Source: CALCTE01 sp045585835
GTDB lineage: Bacteria > Bacillota > Clostridia > Oscillospirales > CAG-272
DNA length: 64,000 bases
Reading direction: 5' to 3'
Assembly (NCBI GenBank): GCA_045585835.1
Contig: JAZMZG010000013.1
Span: forward strand, 1 to 64,000
Every line of letters begins with the position of its first letter. Position 1 is the first letter of the stretch. The notes beneath the pieces are model-generated. The model searched no databases and had not been told where the DNA came from. It worked only from the letters and a program-made list of their open reading frames with translations. A program made the position numbers and the translations under genes. Below are positions 59,292-64,000 of the stretch, one piece after another.

Positions 59292-59744
59292 ATGAAGTGT
59301 CCCAAATGTAATTGTCAAGACAGTAAAGTCGTTGATTCAAGACCGACCGATGAAGGCTCTATAAGAAGAAGACGCGAATGTCTTGCTTGCCAAAACAGAT
59401 TTACGACTTATGAAATATTCGAAACCACGCCTATCGTCGTTATTAAGAAGGACGGCTCGCGCCAGACGTTCGACAGGAATAAAATAATAAACGGACTTAT
59501 AAAGTCATGCGAAAAGCGCCCTGTAACCTTAAAGCAGATAGAGGACATAGCATCATCTGTTGAAGTAGCGATAAGCAATTCCATGAAGAAGGAAGTATCG
59601 TCACGTGAAGTCGGCGAGATGATTATGGAGCGCTTAAGAGAGGTTGATGACGTTGCATACGTGCGCTTTGCTTCCGTTTACAGAGAATTCAAGGATATAA
59701 AGACGTTTATGAATGAGATAAAGCGTCTTGTGACGGAGAAATAG
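59292..59744 (+). CDS. nrdR: Ribonucleotide reductase repressor NrdR
   Basis: 150-residue NrdR, a nucleotide-sensing repressor of ribonucleotide reductase genes. N-terminal zinc ribbon MKCPKCNCQDSKVVDSR with the second Cys pair CLAC, and an ATP-cone (PIVVIKKDGSRQTFDRNKI...). AAGGAGAAA precedes ATG 59292. No nrd gene is in the window. Confidence 0.97.
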   Translation: MKCPKCNCQDSKVVDSRPTDEGSIRRRRECLACQNRFTTYEIFETTPIVVIKKDGSRQTFDRNKIINGLIKSCEKRPVTLKQIEDIASSVEVAISNSMKKEVSSREVGEMIMERLREVDDVAYVRFASVYREFKDIKTFMNEIKRLVTEK

Positions 59745-59745
59745 T

Positions 59746-60558
59746 ATGGTCGAAAAAGCGAAAAAATTTTTGAATAAAGACAGCTACAGCTTCGAAGATT
59801 TAGTGGAGATAATGCGTATATTGCGTGCTCCCGACGGATGCCCGTGGGACAGAGAGCAGAACCATAAGAGTATAAGACAAAATTTTATTGAGGAGACCTA
59901 CGAAGCTGTCGAGGCTATTGATAATTCCGACAGCAAATTGCTTTGTGAAGAGCTTGGCGACGTGTTGATGCAGGTCGTATTCCATTCGGTAATAAGCGAA
60001 GAGGAAAAAGAATTTTCCGTATCTGACATGCTTTACGGAGTATGCTCCAAGCTTGTATTGCGCCACCCTCACATATTTGCAAATGAAGTTGCGGAAGATA
60101 CGGAAAAGGTCCTTGATAATTGGGATAAGATAAAAACCGTCGAAAAGCATTACAGCTCAACGGGCGAAAAGATAGATTCGGTATCAAGAGCGATGCCTTC
60201 GTTAATGAGGGCGCAGAAAATCGGCGGGAAGTGCAGAAAAGCCGGATTTGATTTTGCAGACGCAAAAGATGCGCTTGTAAAGCTTACCGAAGAATCAAAC
60301 GAGCTTATGGCCGAATACGAGAGATCCGACAAAGAAAAGGCCTTCGAAGAAGCGGGTGACCTTCTTCTTGCGGCAGTAAACGTAGTGCGTCTATGTGACG
60401 TTGATGCAGAGTACGCCTTGTACGTTGCTTGTGAAAAATACATTTCACGTTACAAAGCTATGGAAAAAATAATAGCCGATAAAGGTCTTGAGCTTGAAAC
60501 TATGTCGGATGACGAGAAAAACGGCTGTTGGGATGAAGCAAAGCTTTGCACAAAATAA
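59746..60558 (+). CDS. mazG: Nucleoside triphosphate pyrophosphohydrolase MazG
   Basis: 270-residue tandem MazG protein that removes non-canonical NTPs. First domain: LRAPDGCPWDREQNHKSIRQNFIEE with the EExxE...ExxD metal site in CEELGDVLMQVVFH; second domain starts near residue 150 with EESNELMAEYE and EEAGDLLLAAVNV. It begins one base after the nrdR stop. Confidence 0.95.
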   Translation: MVEKAKKFLNKDSYSFEDLVEIMRILRAPDGCPWDREQNHKSIRQNFIEETYEAVEAIDNSDSKLLCEELGDVLMQVVFHSVISEEEKEFSVSDMLYGVCSKLVLRHPHIFANEVAEDTEKVLDNWDKIKTVEKHYSSTGEKIDSVSRAMPSLMRAQKIGGKCRKAGFDFADAKDALVKLTEESNELMAEYERSDKEKAFEEAGDLLLAAVNVVRLCDVDAEYALYVACEKYISRYKAMEKIIADKGLELETMSDDEKNGCWDEAKLCTK

Positions 60559-60595
60559 TTGAGCGGTTAAATTTACGATAGTTATGTAATTATAC

Positions 60596-60624
60596 TTGAA
60601 ATAATCCTTTTGAAATGGTATAAT
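60596..60624 (+). promoter_or_regulatory. Promoter of ribF
   Basis: TTGAAA at 60596-60601, 17 bases, TATAAT at 60619-60624, TGG extended -10. Confidence 0.85.
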
Positions 60625-60652
60625 TCTATGATTAAAGTTTTGGAGTGATATT

Positions 60653-61594
60653 TTGAAGGTTGTTCAATGTGCGGAATGCAAACATACTGAAAACGGAATA
60701 TGCGCAAAAAACACCGAGAAAAACACGGTAGCTCTCGGGAATTTTGACGGTTTGCATCTTGGACACGTAAAGCTCATTGAAGAAATAACCAAACGTGACG
60801 ATGCCGATTCGTATGTATATACCTTTGATGTTCATCCGAGCAAATTCATATTAAGCGATCCGTCTTCGGTAAAGTCAATAATCAACAACGAACAAAAGAT
60901 ACGGATACTTTCAAAGATGGGTGTTGGACACATTTGCTTTGATGACTTTGAAAGCGTCAGGGATATGAGCCCGTCTGATTTCGTGAAAAAAGTTCTTATC
61001 GATACTCTAAAATGCGATATTGCCGTTTGCGGATATAATTTCACTTTTGGAAAAAAAGGCGCAGGTGACAGCGAATTTTTAAAAAGCGAGCTCAAAAAAT
61101 ACGGTGCGGAATGTATTGTGGTAGATCCGGTAACGCATAACGGTGTCGCAATTAGCTCAACGAGGATACGAGGTTTGATAGAAAGCGGTGCAGTTGACGA
61201 GGCAGCAAAGCTTCTCGGGCGTCCGTTTTCAATAAGCCGTCCCGTGTTGCACGGAAGAATGCTCGGTAGGACTATGGGTATACCAACCATCAATCAGAGC
61301 TTCGATGAAGATTTTGTAAGGCCGGCAAACGGAGTATATGTAAGCCGCGTCACTTTTGACGGCAAAGAATACCCCGCCGTTTGCGACGTCGGAACGAAGC
61401 CTACGGTAAGCGGAAAGGAGCTTCTTGCGGAAACACACATAATAGGATACAGCGGCATATTGTACGGTGAAATCGTAGAGGTCGCTTTTTTGAAGAAGCT
61501 TAGAAGCGAGGAGAAATTCTCCGATACCGAACATTTAAAACAAGTAATTCAAAATGATATTAACGATGCGAAAAAGTATTTCGGCATCGAGTGA
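60653..61594 (+). CDS. ribF: Bifunctional riboflavin kinase/FAD synthetase
   Basis: 313-residue RibF. FAD-synthetase half: GNFDGLHLGHVKLI and ISSTRIRGLI (SSTxxR); riboflavin-kinase half: GRTMGIPTIN, ANGVYVSRV and the C-terminal LHTHI-like ETHIIGYSGILYGE. It begins with an unusual Cys-containing N-terminal segment (CAECKHTENGIC). The start is TTG 60653 following TGGAG; no ATG fits. Confidence 0.94.
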   Translation: MKVVQCAECKHTENGICAKNTEKNTVALGNFDGLHLGHVKLIEEITKRDDADSYVYTFDVHPSKFILSDPSSVKSIINNEQKIRILSKMGVGHICFDDFESVRDMSPSDFVKKVLIDTLKCDIAVCGYNFTFGKKGAGDSEFLKSELKKYGAECIVVDPVTHNGVAISSTRIRGLIESGAVDEAAKLLGRPFSISRPVLHGRMLGRTMGIPTINQSFDEDFVRPANGVYVSRVTFDGKEYPAVCDVGTKPTVSGKELLAETHIIGYSGILYGEIVEVAFLKKLRSEEKFSDTEHLKQVIQNDINDAKKYFGIE

Positions 61595-61629
61595 TATAGT
61601 ATTCATTATTTCAAGGAGTGAAAAAACGT

Positions 61630-62334
61630 ATGGACACACCGAAGTACAAGAGAATTTTACTTAAACTTTCGGGAGAAGCACTTTCGGAAACAGACGGAGG
61701 CATACTTGATTTCGATTTTATTGCCGAGATCGGAAAGGTGATAAAAAAATGTATTGATGCCGGAGTTGAAATCGGCATAGTGGTAGGCGGCGGCAATATT
61801 TGGCGAGGAAGACACGGTATGGACAGCAATAAGTCAAGAAGCGACCATATGGGTATGCTCGCTACCGTAATAAACGGTCTTGCGTTGCAAACGGGATTTG
61901 AAAACCTCGGTATAAAAACCGTTTTGCAGACGGCTTTTGAAATAAAACCGATGGCAGAAGCATATTCAAATGCGAAGGCACTTGAATATTTGTCCGAAAA
62001 GACGGTAGTTATCTTTTCGGGCGGCACGGGTTGCCCGTATTTTTCAACAGATACTGCAGCTGCATTGAGAGCGGCTGAAATAAAAGCTGACGTGATGCTT
62101 ATGGCAAAGAACATTGACGGCATATATACCGCCGACCCCAAGAAAGATCCCGCAGCAACAAGATATGAGCGTTTAAGCTACAGCGAGATACTTGAAAACG
62201 GTTTAAACGCAATTGACAGCACGGCGGCAGCATTTGGCAGAGACAATAAGATTCCCGCATTTGTATTTAAGCTCACCCCCGATAATATCTACGAAGCTGT
62301 AATGGGCAGAGCAAACGGAACAGTAATAGAATAA
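61630..62334 (+). CDS. pyrH: UMP kinase
   Basis: 234-residue bacterial UMP kinase of the amino-acid-kinase fold, converting UMP to UDP. KRILLKLSGEAL, VVGGGNIWRGR, and IFSGGTGCPYFSTDTAAALRA are typical. AAGGAG at 61613-61618 serves the ATG at 61630 (a GTG at 61618 overlaps that site). pyrH-frr-uppS-cdsA is a standard order in Bacillota. Confidence 0.97.
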   Translation: MDTPKYKRILLKLSGEALSETDGGILDFDFIAEIGKVIKKCIDAGVEIGIVVGGGNIWRGRHGMDSNKSRSDHMGMLATVINGLALQTGFENLGIKTVLQTAFEIKPMAEAYSNAKALEYLSEKTVVIFSGGTGCPYFSTDTAAALRAAEIKADVMLMAKNIDGIYTADPKKDPAATRYERLSYSEILENGLNAIDSTAAAFGRDNKIPAFVFKLTPDNIYEAVMGRANGTVIE

Positions 62335-62381
62335 AAAAATAACACCGTTTCCCTCGGTTTTAGGGAAGAAAGGAGCATACA

Positions 62382-62933
62382 ATGTTTGACATCAAAGAGT
62401 ACGAAGAAAGAATGAAAAAGAGCATATCCGTATATGAGGGGGACCTCGCATCCGTAAGAGTCGGAAGGGCTACTCCCGGCGCACTCAGCAAGATCACAAT
62501 TGATTACTACGGCACACCTACGCCTATTGCACAAATAGGTGACGTTAAGACTCCCGATGCACGTACGTTGGTTATCACGCCTTGGGATTCAAGCCTTTTG
62601 AAGGCGGTTGAAAAGGCTATCAATACGTCCGATCTCGGCATCAATCCTCAAAACGACGGCAGATGCATAAGACTCGTATTTCCGCAGCTTACAGAGGAGA
62701 GAAGAAAAGAACTTGCAAAGCAGATCACCAAAAAGGGTGAAGATGCAAAGGTTGCCATAAGAAACATCAGAAGAGATGCTAACGATAAAACTAAAGAACT
62801 CAAGAAAAAGAGCGAGCTTACTGAAGATGACGTTAAGAATCTCGATAAAAAGATCCAAGATATGACCGATAAGTATATCAAAGAGATAGATACAACAACC
62901 GACAAAAAAGAAAAGGAAATAATGGCAATATAA
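62382..62933 (+). CDS. frr: Ribosome recycling factor
   Basis: 183-residue RRF, which splits post-termination ribosomes with EF-G. RVGRATPGALSKITIDYYGTPTPIAQIG and the helical ELAKQITKKGEDAKVAIRNIRRDAND domain are present. AAAGGAGC is upstream of the ATG. One base separates its stop from the uppS start. Confidence 0.98.
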   Translation: MFDIKEYEERMKKSISVYEGDLASVRVGRATPGALSKITIDYYGTPTPIAQIGDVKTPDARTLVITPWDSSLLKAVEKAINTSDLGINPQNDGRCIRLVFPQLTEERRKELAKQITKKGEDAKVAIRNIRRDANDKTKELKKKSELTEDDVKNLDKKIQDMTDKYIKEIDTTTDKKEKEIMAI

Positions 62934-62934
62934 T

Positions 62935-63630
62935 ATGTCAAACGAAATTAAATTGCCGGTGCACATCGGTTTCATAATGGACGGAAACGGCAGATGGGCG
63001 CAAAAGAGAGGGCTTCCGCGTAAGCTCGGACATGCGGCGGGTGCGAAAACCTTTCACCGACTTGCGCATTATTGCGGCGAGATAGGCATTAAATATATGA
63101 CCGTTTACGCTTTTTCCACGGAAAATTGGAAGAGAAGCGAAGACGAAGTATCTTCTCTTATGAAGATACTTGAGGAGTATATTGAAATATTTAAATTTGA
63201 CAAGATCGCCAAAGATGCAAAAATAAGGTTTATCGGTGACCTTTCGGCGTTTCCCGAGTCATTACGCAAGAAAATGACAGAAGTTGAAGAAAAAAGCGTT
63301 TTTAATAAGATGTGTCTTAATGTTGCCGTAAATTACGGTGGCAGAAGCGAAATCGTAAATGCATTTAATAAGCTGATTGCCGAAGGAAAGGATAAGGTTG
63401 CGGAAGACGATATTTCCGAACACCTTTATACAGCTAACATACCCGACCCCGATCTGATAATCAGAACGGGCGGAGAGGTAAGGATCTCCAATTTCCTTAT
63501 GTGGCAAAGCGCATATTCCGAATTTTATTTTACAGATGTGCTTTGGCCCGATTTCGGAAGTAAAGAGCTTGATGCGGCAATTTCGTATTATTCATCTAAA
63601 CAAAGACGCTTCGGAGGGGTAATAAGTTGA
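62935..63630 (+). CDS. uppS: Undecaprenyl diphosphate synthase
   Basis: 231-residue cis-prenyltransferase making the C55 lipid carrier for wall synthesis. Catalytic Asp in GFIMDGNGRWAQKRGLP, FSTENWKR, and RTGGEVRISNFLMWQ (the RxGGExRxSNF motif) are all intact. Its stop overlaps the TTG start of cdsA. Confidence 0.98.
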   Translation: MSNEIKLPVHIGFIMDGNGRWAQKRGLPRKLGHAAGAKTFHRLAHYCGEIGIKYMTVYAFSTENWKRSEDEVSSLMKILEEYIEIFKFDKIAKDAKIRFIGDLSAFPESLRKKMTEVEEKSVFNKMCLNVAVNYGGRSEIVNAFNKLIAEGKDKVAEDDISEHLYTANIPDPDLIIRTGGEVRISNFLMWQSAYSEFYFTDVLWPDFGSKELDAAISYYSSKQRRFGGVIS

Positions 63631-64000
63631 AATTTTTAACTAACACAAGATACATAATTGCAGCAATAGGAATTCCTTTGCTTATACCGGTGTTCATTTT
63701 TTCCGATACGTTTATATTACCGGCAGTACTTGCAATCTTTTGTATTATCGGAATGTATGAGCTGTTACTTGCGTCGAGATTACTTAATAAATGGCTGTTT
63801 TCGGCAGTAACCGTAATTTATTCGGTTGCGTGTCCTATTGCGGCAAGATGGTGGAACGGATTTTATTCTATTGCCATCATTACGGCAATATATATTTTAT
63901 TTGCAGTAAGTTATTCGGTAATATCGGAAAATACCGAAATACTCAACAGATTCTATTCCACGGTATTTTTAGTTATATTTGTAAGCATGGGCTTTTCTTC
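63627..64000 (+). CDS. cdsA: Phosphatidate cytidylyltransferase (3' end outside window)
   Basis: First ~124 residues of CdsA, which makes CDP-diacylglycerol. Hydrophobic start (MKFLTNTRYIIAAIGIPLLI) with several TM segments including FCIIGMYELLLASRL (the GMYELL signature of the N-terminal half) is typical. TTG start overlaps the uppS stop, with GGAGGGG eight bases upstream. The catalytic C-terminal CDP signature lies beyond the window. Confidence 0.88.
   Translation, partial: MKFLTNTRYIIAAIGIPLLIPVFIFSDTFILPAVLAIFCIIGMYELLLASRLLNKWLFSAVTVIYSVACPIAARWWNGFYSIAIITAIYILFAVSYSVISENTEILNRFYSTVFLVIFVSMGFS

Noticed and set aside
1..64000. CRISPR arrays, prophage, insertion sequences, tRNA and rRNA genes
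   Set aside because: No repeat-spacer pattern, integrase, transposase, cloverleaf-like tRNA sequence or rRNA stretch was seen on either strand.

Overview
This window is a stretch of core bacterial chromosome from a Gram-positive, low-to-moderate GC member of the Bacillota, most likely class Clostridia and probably an uncultured gut anaerobe. The evidence is a CIRCE operator (HrcA) before groESL, a T-box leader before thrS, Bacillus-type LexA boxes before dinB, an L10 leader before rplJL, ThyX, long-form HPF, AGCS-type transport, DUF1846 and UPF0210 proteins, strong AAGGAGG ribosome-binding sites and SigA-like TTGACA-N17-TATAAT promoters. Genus cannot be decided from what is visible. I found no tRNA, rRNA, insertion sequence, prophage or CRISPR array.

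Layout. 1-7.2 kb: uvrB (5' end cut off by the window) and uvrA, then a radical-SAM protein (TIGR03960-type) with its DUF2344 partner. 7.2-9.5 kb: an ATPase and a convergent amino-acid/sodium symporter. 9.6-11.6 kb: CIRCE-groES-groEL. 11.6-17.5 kb: a PHP phosphatase, an amidohydrolase, a THUMP rRNA methyltransferase, hpf, ychF and an orphan beta-class DNA methyltransferase. 17.5-20.2 kb (minus): thrS with T-box and an M50 protease. 20.2-26.4 kb: ACT/UPF0210 pair, pgi, two small orphan genes, rbfA-nrnA-truB. 26.4-30.5 kb: rpmG-secE-nusG, rplK-rplA, rplJ-rplL. 30.5-37.5 kb (minus): SOS-controlled dinB, a three-gene TetR/membrane-protein cassette that looks acquired, then thyX-tmk-tex. 37.6-46.7 kb: prmA; a CdaR-like regulator with ftsE-ftsX, an M23 hydrolase and an S41 protease (a cell-wall division module); metG-tatD. 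46.7-52.6 kb: DUF1846, then rpmH-rnpA-yidD-yidC-jag-mnmE. 52.6-56.3 kb (minus): lipoprotein-maf-mreB-mreC-mreD. 56.6-59.1 kb: an M29 aminopeptidase and a convergent two-TM coiled-coil protein. 59.2-64 kb: nrdR-mazG, ribF, pyrH-frr-uppS-cdsA (cdsA cut off at the right edge).

Most of the content is housekeeping: translation, protein export, envelope growth, DNA repair and nucleotide supply. No obvious new multi-gene defence or biosynthetic system is present. The most unusual items are a SecE carrying an added signal peptide, a roughly 100-residue acidic outer domain and an extra TM; a membrane protein whose outer half looks like a catalytically dead SipW-type signal peptidase joined to an acidic linker, a DivIVA-like patch and a coiled coil; a DNA methyltransferase with Arg in place of the catalytic-motif aromatic (DPPR); a TetR cassette with a perfect palindromic operator over its promoter; and two structured RNAs without an obvious known class (rpmG leader; a three-hairpin minus-strand locus at 56.4-56.5 kb). 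Several starts are TTG or GTG and were chosen by their ribosome-binding sites.
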